A stretch of DNA of 64,000 bases from Rhodococcus sp. OK519 (GCF_003051005.1 NZ_QAOW01000002.1:1-64000), one strand, 5' to 3'; shown: positions 17,366-26,299, counted from the stretch's first letter. Notes: generated from the sequence alone by a model not told the origin. Program-made: numbers and translations.

Positions 17366-19255
17366 ATGAGCATGGAAGTCACCGCGTGGAACGCGATGTA
17401 CAACGCGATGCACGCGCAGCAGGATCGGCGGCCGTTCTCGCGTACGACGCTGCGCCGCATCGCGGGTTACGCGCGGCCGCATCGCGACCACATCGCGTGG
17501 TATCTCGTGCTCAGCGTGGTGACCGCGGCGCTCGCGGTGGCCACCCCGGTCCTCGCCGGCCACGTCGTCGACGCGATCGTCGCCGGCGACGCCACCTCCG
17601 TGGTGGTGCGACTCGCACTGCTGATCGCGGTCATCGCGCTGCTCGAGGCGGGCCTGGCAATCGTCACCCGGTGGCTGTCGTCGAGTATCGGCGAGGACCT
17701 GATCCTCGACCTGCGCCGCGCGGTCTTCGATCACGTCCAGCGCATGCCCGTCGCGTTCTTCACCCGCACCCGGACGGGCGCGCTCGTCAGTCGTCTCAAC
17801 AACGACGTGATCGGCGCGCAGCGCGCTTTCAGCGACACGCTGTCCGGAGTGGTCGGCAACCTGGTGACACTGGTGATCACGCTCGTGGTGATGATCGGGA
17901 TCTCGTGGCAGATCACTCTGCTCTCCCTGCTCCTGCTGCCGATCTTCGTGCTGCCGGCCCGGCGCATGGGCACGAGACTCGCCCGGCTCAGCCGCGAGGC
18001 CGCCAACCACAACTCGGTGATGAGCACGCAGATGACCGAACGGTTCTCTGCGCCCGGCGCAACGCTGGTCAAGCTCTTCGGACGGCCGTCGGAGGAGTCG
18101 GCCGAGTTCTCGGCGCGGGCACGGCGCGTGCGCGACATCGGGGTGCGGACCGCGATGCTGCAGTCGGTGTTCGTCACCGCCCTCACCCTCGTGTCGGCCC
18201 TCGCGCTGGCCCTCGTCTACGGGCTCGGCGGGTTCTACGCCCTGCGCGGCCAGCTCGAGGCCGGTGCGGTGGTCTCGCTCGCTCTGCTGCTCACCCGCCT
18301 CTACTCGCCGCTCACGTCGCTCGCCAGCGCCCGGGTCGACGTCATGAGCGCACTGGTCAGCTTCGAGCGGGTCTTCGAGATCCTCGACCTGAAGCCACTC
18401 ATCGCCGAGAAGCCCGGCGCCGTCGACATCCCGGCCGGTCCGGTGTCGGTCGAGTTCTCGGCGGTCGACTTCGCATACCCGGCGCCCGACAAGGTGTCAC
18501 TCGCGTCGCTGGAGGAAGTCGCGACCCTCGACAGCCGCGGCGGCTCCCCGGTGCTGCACGACATCTCCTTTCGCGTCGAGCCGGGCAGCATGGTGGCGCT
18601 GGTCGGGTCGTCCGGCGCCGGAAAGTCCACCATCGCGGGGCTGCTCCCCCGCCTGTACGACGTCGATTCCGGCGCGGTGTTGCTCGCGGGCACCGACGTC
18701 CGAGACGTCACGGCCGACTCGCTGCGCCGGACCGTCGGCATGGTGACCCAGGACGGTCACCTGTTCCACGAGTCGGTGCGATCCAATCTGCTGCTCGCGC
18801 GTCCCGAGGCCACCGAGACCGATTTGTGGGACGTGCTGCGCCGGGCGCGCCTCACGGAACTGATCGAATCGCTGCCCGACGGGCTCGACACCGTCGTGGG
18901 CGAGCGCGGCTACCGACTGTCCGGCGGCGAACGGCAGCGTCTCACCATCGCCCGCCTACTGCTGGCGCAGCCGCGGGTGGTGATCCTCGACGAGGCCACA
19001 GCACACCTGGATTCGACGTCGGAAGCCGCCGTCCAGGAGGCACTCGGCGAAGCGCTCGAGGGCCGGACGGCCGTGGTGATCGCGCACCGACTGTCCACGA
19101 TCCGGGCCGCCGATCTGATCCTGGTGATCGAGGGTGGCCGAATCGTCGAGCGCGGCAACCACACCGAACTCCTCACCCGCGACGGTCGCTACGCGCAGCT
19201 GTACCGAACACAGTTCGACACCGGCACACCGGTGCTCAGCGAAGTGTTGAGCTGA
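17366..19255 (+). CDS. ABC exporter, fused membrane and ATPase domains (MDR type)
   Basis: A 629-residue half-transporter expected to work as a homodimer. Six membrane helices span about residues 45-330, and the nucleotide-binding domain runs from about 380 to 610. Walker A VGSSGAGKST lies near 412, signature LSGGERQRLTIARLLL near 517, Walker B VVILDEATAHLDS near 537, and the H-loop VVIAHRLSTI near 570. All catalytic residues are canonical. GGAGGGCGGAAGACC precedes the ATG. An insertion between the start of the ATPase domain and Walker A (ASLEEVATLDSRGG) is unusual but modest. The MerR-like promoter upstream suggests induction by a toxic compound. The substrate is unknown. Confidence 0.93.
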   Translation: MSMEVTAWNAMYNAMHAQQDRRPFSRTTLRRIAGYARPHRDHIAWYLVLSVVTAALAVATPVLAGHVVDAIVAGDATSVVVRLALLIAVIALLEAGLAIVTRWLSSSIGEDLILDLRRAVFDHVQRMPVAFFTRTRTGALVSRLNNDVIGAQRAFSDTLSGVVGNLVTLVITLVVMIGISWQITLLSLLLLPIFVLPARRMGTRLARLSREAANHNSVMSTQMTERFSAPGATLVKLFGRPSEESAEFSARARRVRDIGVRTAMLQSVFVTALTLVSALALALVYGLGGFYALRGQLEAGAVVSLALLLTRLYSPLTSLASARVDVMSALVSFERVFEILDLKPLIAEKPGAVDIPAGPVSVEFSAVDFAYPAPDKVSLASLEEVATLDSRGGSPVLHDISFRVEPGSMVALVGSSGAGKSTIAGLLPRLYDVDSGAVLLAGTDVRDVTADSLRRTVGMVTQDGHLFHESVRSNLLLARPEATETDLWDVLRRARLTELIESLPDGLDTVVGERGYRLSGGERQRLTIARLLLAQPRVVILDEATAHLDSTSEAAVQEALGEALEGRTAVVIAHRLSTIRAADLILVIEGGRIVERGNHTELLTRDGRYAQLYRTQFDTGTPVLSEVLS

Positions 19256-19270
19256 ACCCCGCGCGGCCGA

Positions 19271-19873
19271 TCAGAAGAAGCGGCGGATGTTGTGAATCCT
19301 GAACTCCGACAGCGGGCGTAGCCCCGTCGGAACTCCGGTGCCGTACGCGTTGAACACCATCCCGTTGCCGGCGTAGATCCCGACGTGCCCGGCGATGTCG
19401 TAGGTGTCCATCGTGATCACGTCGCCGGGCTGAAGCACCGCGAGCGGCACCAGCATGCCGCCCGTGAATCGGGCCATCTCCTGACTGGTTCGCGGCAGGT
19501 TGATCCCCACCGCACGGAAGGCCCACTGGACGAGGCCCGAGCAGTCCCAGGCGTCGGGTCCGTTGCCGCCCCACAGGTACGGCTTCCCGGTCTGCGTAGT
19601 GGCCGCGGCGAGCGCCGCGAGGCCACGGGGACTCGGGATCGGAAGGGGAATCGCGATGTCGCCGCTCCCGGCGAACAGGCTGGCGCTGCCGGTGCCGCCA
19701 CTGCTTCCGGAACTGCCGGACGACAGGACGTCGGACAGGCTGTTGGTGATGTCGGCCGCGTTCGAGATGGAACCGACGATGTCGGGCTGAGCCATTGCGG
19801 GTGCCGCCAGCCCGACGGATGTCCCTCCGATGAGTGCTGCTGCGATCAATCCTCGACGAATCGTGTTGGCCAC
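19271..19873 (-). CDS. secreted NlpC/P60 peptidoglycan endopeptidase
   Basis: A 200-residue secreted protein. The signal peptide is residues 1-29 with a cleavage site after AMA. A Ser/Gly-rich linker (about 45-65) follows, then an NlpC/P60 domain from about 83. The catalytic cysteine is Cys111 in DAWDCSGLVQW and the histidine is His163 in AGHVGIYAGNG. These enzymes cut D-Glu-meso-DAP peptide bonds, as RipA/RipB do in cell separation. The GTG start has AAGGAGG upstream. The stop lies 15 bases from the convergent ABC exporter gene. A CRP/GlxR-like palindrome sits about 50 bases before the start, which suggests cAMP-linked control. Confidence 0.92.
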   Translation of the reverse strand: MANTIRRGLIAAALIGGTSVGLAAPAMAQPDIVGSISNAADITNSLSDVLSSGSSGSSGGTGSASLFAGSGDIAIPLPIPSPRGLAALAAATTQTGKPYLWGGNGPDAWDCSGLVQWAFRAVGINLPRTSQEMARFTGGMLVPLAVLQPGDVITMDTYDIAGHVGIYAGNGMVFNAYGTGVPTGLRPLSEFRIHNIRRFF

Positions 19874-19919
19874 GTTCGTGCCTCCTTGATGAGATTGCGC
19901 GGATCCCCCGACCGCAAAC

Positions 19920-19935
19920 TGTGAGGCACGTTACA
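19920..19935. promoter_or_regulatory. CRP/GlxR-type palindrome upstream of NlpC/P60 gene
   Basis: TGTGA-GGCACG-TTACA matches the CRP/GlxR consensus TGTGA-N6-TCACA at all but one position. It lies 47-62 bases upstream of the GTG start at 19873. In mycobacteria and corynebacteria, cAMP-responsive CRP/GlxR proteins are known to control cell-wall hydrolase genes. Confidence 0.5.
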
Positions 19936-19976
19936 GATCAGGATTCACTCCTGTCACAGGATCCAGCGCATTCACA

Positions 19977-20019
19977 GAAACGGGCGCCGGCAAGTCGAAG
20001 ACTCACCGGCGCCCGTTTC
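19977..20019. terminator. perfect 14-bp hairpin terminator after deaD
   Basis: GAAACGGGCGCCGG (19977-19990) pairs perfectly with CCGGCGCCCGTTTC (20006-20019) across a 15-base loop. It lies 24 bases past the deaD stop on the minus strand and precedes the NlpC/P60 promoter region. Confidence 0.85.
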
Positions 20020-20042
20020 GAACGCTGTCTACCAGGTGGAGG

Positions 20043-21821
20043 TCAGTCGCGGGGACGACGCTTCGAGAATCGATCGCCCCGGTCTCCCCGGTCGCTGCGG
20101 CCGCCCCTCGGGGACCGTCCGCCCGGCGCGCCCTGGTCGAGCTGCAGCTGGATCAGGACACCCGAGATACGGGTCGCACGCAGCGCCTCGACCGTCTCAC
20201 GCGGCAGGTTGGCCGGCAGCTCGACGAGGCTGTGATCCGGCCGGATGCTGATGTGTCCGAAGTCGCTACGACGCAGACCACCCTCGTTCGCGATGGCGCC
20301 GACGATCGCGCCCGGCGCAACCTTGTGGCGCTTGCCGACCGCGATGCGGTACGTCGCGAACTCCTGGCCGTCGCGGCCCACGCGCGGACCGCTCGGGCCG
20401 CCGTCGTCGAACCGGCGGGCCGGACGATCCCGCTGCTCGCGGGGCTCACGCTCGCGGCGCGGCGGGGCCGGCGGCTCCGGCTCCATCAGGAACGTCTCGC
20501 CATCACGCGACAGGACCGCCAGCGCGGCGGCGATGTCGGCGAGCGGAACGTCGTGCTCGCGCTCGTAGTCCTCGATGAGCTTGCGGAACAGCGCGACGTT
20601 CTCGGAGCCCAGGCTCGCCGTGATGGAGTCGCCGAACTTCGTCACACGCTGGGCGTTGACGTCTTCGACGGTGGGCAACTGCATCTCGGTGAGCGGCTGC
20701 CGCGTAGTGCGCTCGATCGACTTGAGCAGGTGCCGCTCGCGCGGAGCCACGAACAGCAGCGCGTCACCGGTACGACCGGCGCGGCCGGTACGACCGATGC
20801 GGTGCACGTAAGACTCGCTGTCGTGCGGAATGTCGTAGTTGACGACGTGAGAGATGCGGTCGACGTCGAGACCGCGGGCCGCGACGTCGGTCGCGACGAG
20901 GATGTCGAGCGCACCGGACTTGAGCTGACCGATGGTGCGCTCACGCTGGGCCTGCACGATGTCGCCGTTGATCGCGGCGGCCGAGAACCCGCGGGCGCGC
21001 AGACGCTCGGCGAGGTCCTCGGTGGCCTGCTTCGTCCGGACGAAGATGATCATCGCCTCGAAGGACTCCACCTCGAGGATACGAGTGAGGGCATCGAGCT
21101 TGCGCTGGTGCGCCACCTGCACCCACCGCTGGGTGATGTTGGCGGCGGTCGCAGTCTTCGCCTTGACCGTGATCTCGACCGGATCGTGCAGGTACTGCTT
21201 GGAGATCTTGCGGATCGCGGGCGGCATCGTCGCCGAGAACAGCGCGACCTGCTTGTATTCCGGGGTGTCGGCAAGGATGCGCTCGACGTCGTCCTGGAAG
21301 CCCATCTTGAGCATCTCGTCGGCCTCGTCGAGCACCAGGTACTCGAGGTTCGACAGGTCGAGCGTGCCCTTCTCCAGGTGGTCGATGACGCGACCCGGGG
21401 TGCCGACGATGATCTGCGCGCCGCGGCGCAGGCCGGACAGCTGCACGCCGTACGCCTGACCGCCGTAGATCGGCAGCACATGCAGGCCCGGGATGTGGGC
21501 CGAGTACTTGCCGAACGCCTCCGCGACCTGCAGCGCGAGTTCGCGGGTGGGTGCCAGGACCAGCGCCTGCGGCACCTTCCGGGTCACATCCAGGCGGGAC
21601 AGGATCGGGATCGCGAACGCGGCCGTCTTACCGGTACCGGTCTGCGCGAGGCCGACGACGTCCTTGCCCTCGAGCAGCGTCGGAATGGTCGCGGCCTGGA
21701 TCGGTGAGGGCGACTCGTACCCGACGTCGGAGAGTGCCTTCAGCACCCGTTCGTCGATCTGGAGGTCGGCGAAGGTGATGGGATTGTCGTCGGTCTGCGG
21801 GTCGCGCTCGGTGTCACTCAT
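20043..21821 (-). CDS. deaD: DEAD-box ATP-dependent RNA helicase
   Basis: A 592-residue RNA helicase with all core motifs in order: Q motif ending PSPIQAATIPTLL, Walker A AQTGTGKTAAF, PTRELALQ, GTPGRVIDHL, LDEADEML, SAT, ATDVAARGLDVDRI, and HRIGRTGRAGRTG. After the helicase core comes a DbpA-like RNA-binding domain (about 480-560) and a charged Arg/Gly-rich tail. It acts in ribosome assembly and mRNA decay, especially in the cold. ATG 21821 is supported by ACAGGTC just upstream and by the family N-terminus MSDTERD. A 52-base inverted repeat (21837-21888) lies just upstream in the presumed leader. It is the probable orthologue of M. tuberculosis Rv1253. Confidence 0.94.
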   Translation of the reverse strand: MSDTERDPQTDDNPITFADLQIDERVLKALSDVGYESPSPIQAATIPTLLEGKDVVGLAQTGTGKTAAFAIPILSRLDVTRKVPQALVLAPTRELALQVAEAFGKYSAHIPGLHVLPIYGGQAYGVQLSGLRRGAQIIVGTPGRVIDHLEKGTLDLSNLEYLVLDEADEMLKMGFQDDVERILADTPEYKQVALFSATMPPAIRKISKQYLHDPVEITVKAKTATAANITQRWVQVAHQRKLDALTRILEVESFEAMIIFVRTKQATEDLAERLRARGFSAAAINGDIVQAQRERTIGQLKSGALDILVATDVAARGLDVDRISHVVNYDIPHDSESYVHRIGRTGRAGRTGDALLFVAPRERHLLKSIERTTRQPLTEMQLPTVEDVNAQRVTKFGDSITASLGSENVALFRKLIEDYEREHDVPLADIAAALAVLSRDGETFLMEPEPPAPPRREREPREQRDRPARRFDDGGPSGPRVGRDGQEFATYRIAVGKRHKVAPGAIVGAIANEGGLRRSDFGHISIRPDHSLVELPANLPRETVEALRATRISGVLIQLQLDQGAPGGRSPRGGRSDRGDRGDRFSKRRPRD

Positions 21822-21836
21822 TTGACCTGTCAGTTT

Positions 21837-21888
21837 AGTCGATGCGTGGTATGGCCTTCGATCCGAGGGCCATCCACGTGCATCGACT
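21837..21888. repeat. 52-base near-perfect inverted repeat between deaD and trpB2
   Basis: AGTCGATG pairs with CATCGACT, CGTGG with CCACG, and ATGGCCTTCG with CGAGGGCCAT, around a three-base loop ATC. That is 22 Watson-Crick pairs plus one mismatch or wobble, with small bulges. It starts 16 bases before the deaD start codon, directly beyond its ribosome binding site, and is 223 bases before trpB2. The rest of the 21822-22110 gap shows nothing recognisable. Confidence 0.7.
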
Positions 21889-22110
21889 CGATTCACCTGC
21901 GCAGGAGTCGCGCCGTTCTCACGCGCAGCCGCGTCCGCCGAACGGGAAGTCGGCGACCGTTTTCGGGTCGGACGCGTGCAGTGAACCCCCGTCGGCGGAC
22001 TGCCGCTGGAGGTCGCCCGCATCAGGCTGGCGGGACCCCGAGTAGGGCGCGGCAATGACCGGCATCACAATGTGGACGACCGTCCTGTCACTCTCCGAGA
22101 GGAACCAGCA

Positions 22111-23394
22111 GTGTCCGATACGACACCCATCCCCACTCACTGGTACAACATCGTCGCGGACCTGCCGGTCGCCCCGCCGCCCCATCTGCACCCGGGCACC
22201 ATGGAGCCGGTCACGCCCGCCGATCTCGCGGCACTGTTCCCGAGCGCACTGATCGAGCAGGAAGCCACCACCGAGCAGTACATCGAGATCCCCGAACCGA
22301 TCCGTGAGGCCTACCGCACGTGGCGGCCGGCGCCCCTGATCCGTGCGACAGAATTCGAGAAGGCGCTGGGGACGCCCGCTCGGATCTACGTCAAGTACGA
22401 GGGCGTGAGTCCGGTCGGCAGCCACAAGACCAACACCGCCGTCGCGCAGGCCTACTACAACGCGCAGGACGGCGTGAAGAAGATCACGACCGAGACCGGC
22501 GCCGGTCAGTGGGGCAGCGCGCTGTCGTTCGCGTGCGCCAAGTTCGGGATCGACCTCGAGATCTGGCAGGTGCGGGCGTCGTACGAGTCCAAGCCGTACC
22601 GCCGCCATCTCATGGAGACCTACGGCGGCATCGTGCACCCGAGCCCGTCCGATCTCACCGAGTCGGGCCGCAAGATGCTCGCCGACTTCCCGGACACACC
22701 GGGCTCGCTGGGCATGGCGGTCACCGAGGCCGTCGAGGTCGCGGCGAACGACCCCGACGCTCGCTACGCGCTCGGCAGCGTTCTCAACCATGTCGTGCTG
22801 CACCAGACGGTCATCGGCCTCGAGGCGGTCGAGCAGCTGCGCGCCGCGGGTGAGGCCAACGCCGACGTCGTGTTCGGTTGTGCCGGTGGCGGTTCCAACC
22901 TCGCCGGCCTGGCGTTCCCGTTCATCCGCGAGGTGCTGCACGGTAGGGCGCAGACGCGGATCGTCGCCGCCGAGCCCGCAGCGTGCCCGTCGATCACCAA
23001 GGGCGAGTACCGCTACGACCACGGCGACGTCGCCGGCCTGACGCCGCTCCTGAAGATGCACACGCTCGGCCAGGACTTCGTTCCGGACCCGATCCACGCG
23101 GGCGGCCTGCGCTACCACGGCATGGCGCCGTTGCTCAGCCACACCGTCGAACTCGGCTACGTCACCGGCCAGGCCGTCGACCAGACCGATTCCTTCGACG
23201 CCGGTGTGCTGTTCGCCCGCACCCAGGGCATCGTGCCTGCCCCCGAGTCTGCGCACGCGATCGCCGCAGCCGCCGAGTACGCGCGCGGGCTCACCGAGCC
23301 GGAGGTGCTGGTGATCGGCCTGTCCGGACACGGCATGCTCGATCTGCCCGCCTACCAGGCGCACATCGACGGAAACCTCGTGTCGACCGCATAG
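22111..23394 (+). CDS. TrpB2-type pyridoxal phosphate enzyme (tryptophan synthase beta-like)
   Basis: A 427-residue member of the TrpB2 branch of tryptophan synthase beta chains. The PLP lysine is Lys106 in [14 protein letters not shown], the phosphate-binding glycine loop is [13 protein letters not shown], and the TrpB2-type signature [12 protein letters not shown] follows the lysine region. TrpB2 proteins condense indole with serine or phosphoserine without a TrpA partner; no trpA or other trp gene is nearby. I chose GTG 22111 because GAGAGGA lies ten bases upstream and family N-termini begin near there. The role is probably indole salvage, but this is inferred. Confidence 0.9.
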   Translation: MSDTTPIPTHWYNIVADLPVAPPPHLHPGTMEPVTPADLAALFPSALIEQEATTEQYIEIPEPIREAYRTWRPAPLIRATEFEKALGTPARIYVKYEGVSPVGSHKTNTAVAQAYYNAQDGVKKITTETGAGQWGSALSFACAKFGIDLEIWQVRASYESKPYRRHLMETYGGIVHPSPSDLTESGRKMLADFPDTPGSLGMAVTEAVEVAANDPDARYALGSVLNHVVLHQTVIGLEAVEQLRAAGEANADVVFGCAGGGSNLAGLAFPFIREVLHGRAQTRIVAAEPAACPSITKGEYRYDHGDVAGLTPLLKMHTLGQDFVPDPIHAGGLRYHGMAPLLSHTVELGYVTGQAVDQTDSFDAGVLFARTQGIVPAPESAHAIAAAAEYARGLTEPEVLVIGLSGHGMLDLPAYQAHIDGNLVSTA

Positions 23395-23408
23395 CCCCGG
23401 CACACGGA

Positions 23409-23449
23409 TCGGTGCCGCGGGGTCGGGAACGCCTACCCCGCGGCACCGA
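23409..23449. terminator. bidirectional 14-bp hairpin terminator
   Basis: TCGGTGCCGCGGGG pairs perfectly with CCCCGCGGCACCGA around a 13-base loop. It lies between the convergent trpB2-type gene (stop 23394) and the flavoenzyme gene (stop 23463), so it can end transcription from both sides. Confidence 0.85.
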
Positions 23450-23462
23450 GTTCCGTTTCGCC

Positions 23463-24626
23463 CTAGAGACTTCCGGCCGTGAGACGCCGGATATTCTCCC
23501 GCGCCGCCGGGATGTCCGGGTATCCGTTGACCCCCATCAGCAACTCCGCCTCGGCCAGCATCATGCGCAGCACGTGGACGAGGCCGCGCACCCCGCCGAG
23601 CGCCAGTCCGTAGACGTAGGGGCGTCCGATTCCGACCATGGTGGCGCCCAGCGCGAGCGCCTTCACGACGTCGGCGCCGGAGCGGACACCGGAGTCGAAC
23701 AGCACCGGCACCCGGTCCGCGACCGCCTCGACGACACCCGGCAGCGTCTCGAGCGCACCGATCCCCCCGTTCGCCTGCCGCCCACCGTGATTCGAGCAGT
23801 AGATGCCGTCGACGCCGGCATCGATCGCCCGCCGCGCGTCCTCGGGATGCGAGATTCCCTTGAGGATGATCGGCAGTGTGGTCAACGAGCGCAGCCAGTC
23901 CAGATCCGCCCATGTCATCGAGTTCCCGAAGGTCTGCACCCAGTGGAGCACCGTCATCTGCGGGTCGTCGGAGCCGACCATGTCCCGGAACACCGGGTCG
24001 GACGTGTAGTTCTTCAGAACGTGACCGCGCAGCTGCGGAAAGTTCCCGGTGGCGAGATCGCGCGGACGCCAACCCGGCACCCACGTATCGAGGGTGACGG
24101 TGATCCCCGTGTAGCCGGCCGCCTCGGCCCGCTTCACGAAACTCTCGGCCAGATCCCGATTCTTGGGGGTGTACAGCTGGAAGAAACTGGGTGTGTCACC
24201 GGCATGGGGAACGACGTCCTCGAGCGGATCCTCCATCAGGGTCGAGTACATCGCGGGCACACCCGTCTGCGCGGACGCCTTCGCGACTGCGATATCACCG
24301 TGATTGTCGAGGTCGCAGAGCCCGATGACGCCGACCGGCGCCATGAACACCGGACCGGCGAACGTGTGACCCCATGCCTCGACCGCCAGGTTCGGGTTCT
24401 CCGCGCCCACGAGCATGCGTGGGATCAGCCCCCACTGCTCGAACGCCTCGACGTTGCGGCGTTGGGTCGTCTCGTCGCCGGCGCCCCCGGCGACGTAGGT
24501 GAAGAGCGACTCCGGCATCGCGGCGGTGGCCTTGGCCTCGAGCGCGCTGTAGTCCATCGGGAACTCCGGTGCGCGACCGGCCAGAGCCGCGAGATAGATC
24601 TCGTTCTGGTAGGTGCCGAACTGCAT
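23463..24626 (-). CDS. FMN-dependent alpha-hydroxy acid oxidase, lactate 2-monooxygenase-like
   Basis: A 387-residue FMN-dependent TIM-barrel enzyme. The active-site segment YCSNHGGRQANGG holds the catalytic His and Arg, and FDSGVRSGADVVKALALGA binds FMN phosphate. The N-terminus MQFGTYQNEIYLAALAGRAPEFP is characteristic of lactate 2-monooxygenase, which converts L-lactate and O2 to acetate, CO2 and water. A long loop between residues 170 and 240 is also typical of that branch. GGAGAACTC precedes the ATG. A related 2-hydroxy acid oxidase activity cannot be excluded. It is divergent from a phosphoribosyltransferase gene. Confidence 0.88.
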   Translation of the reverse strand: MQFGTYQNEIYLAALAGRAPEFPMDYSALEAKATAAMPESLFTYVAGGAGDETTQRRNVEAFEQWGLIPRMLVGAENPNLAVEAWGHTFAGPVFMAPVGVIGLCDLDNHGDIAVAKASAQTGVPAMYSTLMEDPLEDVVPHAGDTPSFFQLYTPKNRDLAESFVKRAEAAGYTGITVTLDTWVPGWRPRDLATGNFPQLRGHVLKNYTSDPVFRDMVGSDDPQMTVLHWVQTFGNSMTWADLDWLRSLTTLPIILKGISHPEDARRAIDAGVDGIYCSNHGGRQANGGIGALETLPGVVEAVADRVPVLFDSGVRSGADVVKALALGATMVGIGRPYVYGLALGGVRGLVHVLRMMLAEAELLMGVNGYPDIPAARENIRRLTAGSL

Positions 24627-24759
24627 GAGTTCTCCATCCTGGTGCGAAATGATCGGCGCCGGCGACGGTTTCGGAGCCCGGCATGCTGCGCGGCACAGCG
24701 TAGCCACGCATCGGCGTATCGTCGAGATCGAGAGCGAATGTCTTCGACGGAGCACGCGA

Positions 24760-25404
24760 ATGCACTATGCGACGCGAGCGAGAGCCGGTCAGGCGCTGAC
24801 CAAGTCGCTCGGCCACCTCAGCGGATCCGAACCGGTGGTGCTCGGACTCCCCCGCGGCGGCGTCCCAGTGGCCTTCGAAGTGGCCGAGGCGCTCGCCGCA
24901 CCACTCGATATCCTTCTGGTCCGCAAGCTCGGGGTGCCGTGGCAACCGGAACTTGCGATGGGCGCGATCGGCGAGGGCGGCACGGAGGTACTCAACGCCG
25001 ACGTCATCCGCCTCTCGCACGTCACCCCGCAGGCCGTGGATGCCGTCAGGGCGGACGAACGGCGAGAGCTGGAACGGCGCGCCGCGGTCCTGCGGGGTGG
25101 GCACACTCGCATGTCGCTGCGCGGGCGCACCGTCGTCCTGGTCGACGACGGTATGGCCACCGGGGCGACAGCGGCCGTCGCGTGCGTTGCAGCACGAGCG
25201 CAGGGCGCCGAACGGATCGTCGTTGCCGTCCCGGTCGCCTCGAGCGAGGCCGTGGCCCGACTCGGAGTGACCGCGGACGAGGTGGTGTGCCCCTTCGTGC
25301 CCGCGGATCTCGGCGGCGTCGGCGCGGCCTACACCGACTTCCATCAATTGAACGACCGGGAGGTCACAGAACTGCTGTCCCGAGCCCGGCAAGATCGAAC
25401 GTGA
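24760..25404 (+). CDS. phosphoribosyltransferase-domain protein
   Basis: A 214-residue protein with a type I phosphoribosyltransferase fold. The PRPP-binding motif VVLVDDGMATGATA lies at about 125-138, and the N-terminal PPi loop region reads VVLGLPRGGVPVAFEVA (27-43). This branch (similar to M. tuberculosis Rv0571c-type proteins) has LLVRKLGVPWQPELAMGAIGEGG after the first strand, and its base substrate is unknown. The start is uncertain: ATG 24760 begins the family-like segment MHYATRARAGQALTK. It is 68 bases before a hypothetical gene on the same strand. Confidence 0.85.
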   Translation: MHYATRARAGQALTKSLGHLSGSEPVVLGLPRGGVPVAFEVAEALAAPLDILLVRKLGVPWQPELAMGAIGEGGTEVLNADVIRLSHVTPQAVDAVRADERRELERRAAVLRGGHTRMSLRGRTVVLVDDGMATGATAAVACVAARAQGAERIVVAVPVASSEAVARLGVTADEVVCPFVPADLGGVGAAYTDFHQLNDREVTELLSRARQDRT

Positions 25405-25472
25405 CCGGTGCAACATTCGACGCCGCCACACCGATACACGTCTCGGAGGCTCCACACCGCCAGGGAGGTCCC

Positions 25473-26180
25473 GTGAGCGTCTCGGAACAGCAAGTACAGA
25501 CGGTTGCCGATGCATGCCGTGCCCGTCTCGGCGATCCGTCGAGCTGGGTGCCGCCGGACGAGTTTCGGCGCAGTCTCGCGCTGTGCATCATCGAATCCGT
25601 CCAGGCCGCCGGATCCCGGTACGCCGACGCGAGCACGGTGATCGACCGATATCGCGCCTACCGCCGCGCGCACGCTGCGGACCCCGTCACCGACGGCGCC
25701 CGGGAGCTGCTGCGCACGTTCGAGGAGGCGGGCAGCTCCGATCAGTGGGCAGGAAAGGTCGGCAACTACAAGCGCCGGTATTCCGACTCTGCGGCGCCGC
25801 TACGTGCGGCAGAGATCCAGCGAACCGCGGAACGCCTGCACACGCTGCGCGTCGACTCGGTAGGAGATCTGCTCGACGCGACCCGCGACGGCCACGCGTA
25901 CGCCGACCTCCACGACGCGTGGGTCGAATCCACCGGCGCCCCGGACGACACGACATGGCGCCACCTGATGCTCCTCGCCGGCATCGCGGACCAGAAACAC
26001 GCCGCCGCGTCCGACGACTTCGTCCGGTCCGCGCTCGCGAGCGCCTCGTGTGAGTCCGGGCCCTCCGCGGAAATCCTGACCGCGGCTGCCGCCACCCTCG
26101 GCGTGGAGCCGTCGTCGCTCGAGCACGCCGTGCAACGGTGGAAATGCGCTCACTCCGACACCTATGACACGGTCGCGTGA
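25473..26180 (+). CDS. helical protein of unknown function
   Basis: A 235-residue mostly alpha-helical protein starting at GTG with AGGGAGG five bases upstream. I do not recognise a characterised family. The segment TTWRHLMLLAGIADQKHAA, near residue 170, resembles the W-x3-L-L-G-x3-K-x-D motif seen in some uncharacterised actinobacterial proteins with a helix-hairpin-helix glycosylase-like fold. The catalytic pattern is not clear. There is no signal peptide or membrane segment. It is the last gene before the FadD15-like promoter region. Weak co-orientation with the phosphoribosyltransferase gene suggests joint transcription only. Confidence 0.7.
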   Translation: MSVSEQQVQTVADACRARLGDPSSWVPPDEFRRSLALCIIESVQAAGSRYADASTVIDRYRAYRRAHAADPVTDGARELLRTFEEAGSSDQWAGKVGNYKRRYSDSAAPLRAAEIQRTAERLHTLRVDSVGDLLDATRDGHAYADLHDAWVESTGAPDDTTWRHLMLLAGIADQKHAAASDDFVRSALASASCESGPSAEILTAAAATLGVEPSSLEHAVQRWKCAHSDTYDTVA

Positions 26181-26197
26181 ACTCTGCGAGCCCACTA

Positions 26198-26243
26198 CCT
26201 GCGGAAAGTTAGCAGAACTTACGGTTACACTTATTTCCGCAGG
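26198..26243. repeat. inverted repeat flanking a promoter-like element
   Basis: ACCTGCGGAAA (26197-26207) is perfectly complementary to TTTCCGCAGGT (26234-26244). The 26-base centre contains TTACACT with a -10-like TACACT at 26226-26231. It may be an operator, or a terminator of the gene ending at 26180. Confidence 0.5.
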
Positions 26244-26299
26244 TGGGAGCACTCAATACGGCAAATCGGGCACGAGACTTAGTGCAAAGCTCCTCCGAA

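Noticed and set aside
19874-19976. Possible cyclic-di-AMP (ydaO-type) riboswitch before the NlpC/P60 gene
   Set aside because: Such riboswitches often precede these genes in actinobacteria, but the interval is only about 100 bases and I cannot find the conserved core. A CRP-like palindrome explains the conserved-looking part better.
22983-25472. Long 5' extension of the frame of the gene ending at 26180
   Set aside because: The first two thirds lie across the trpB2 and flavoenzyme genes and are Arg/Pro-rich shadow. The ribosome binding site AGGGAGG and GTG at 25473 mark the true start.
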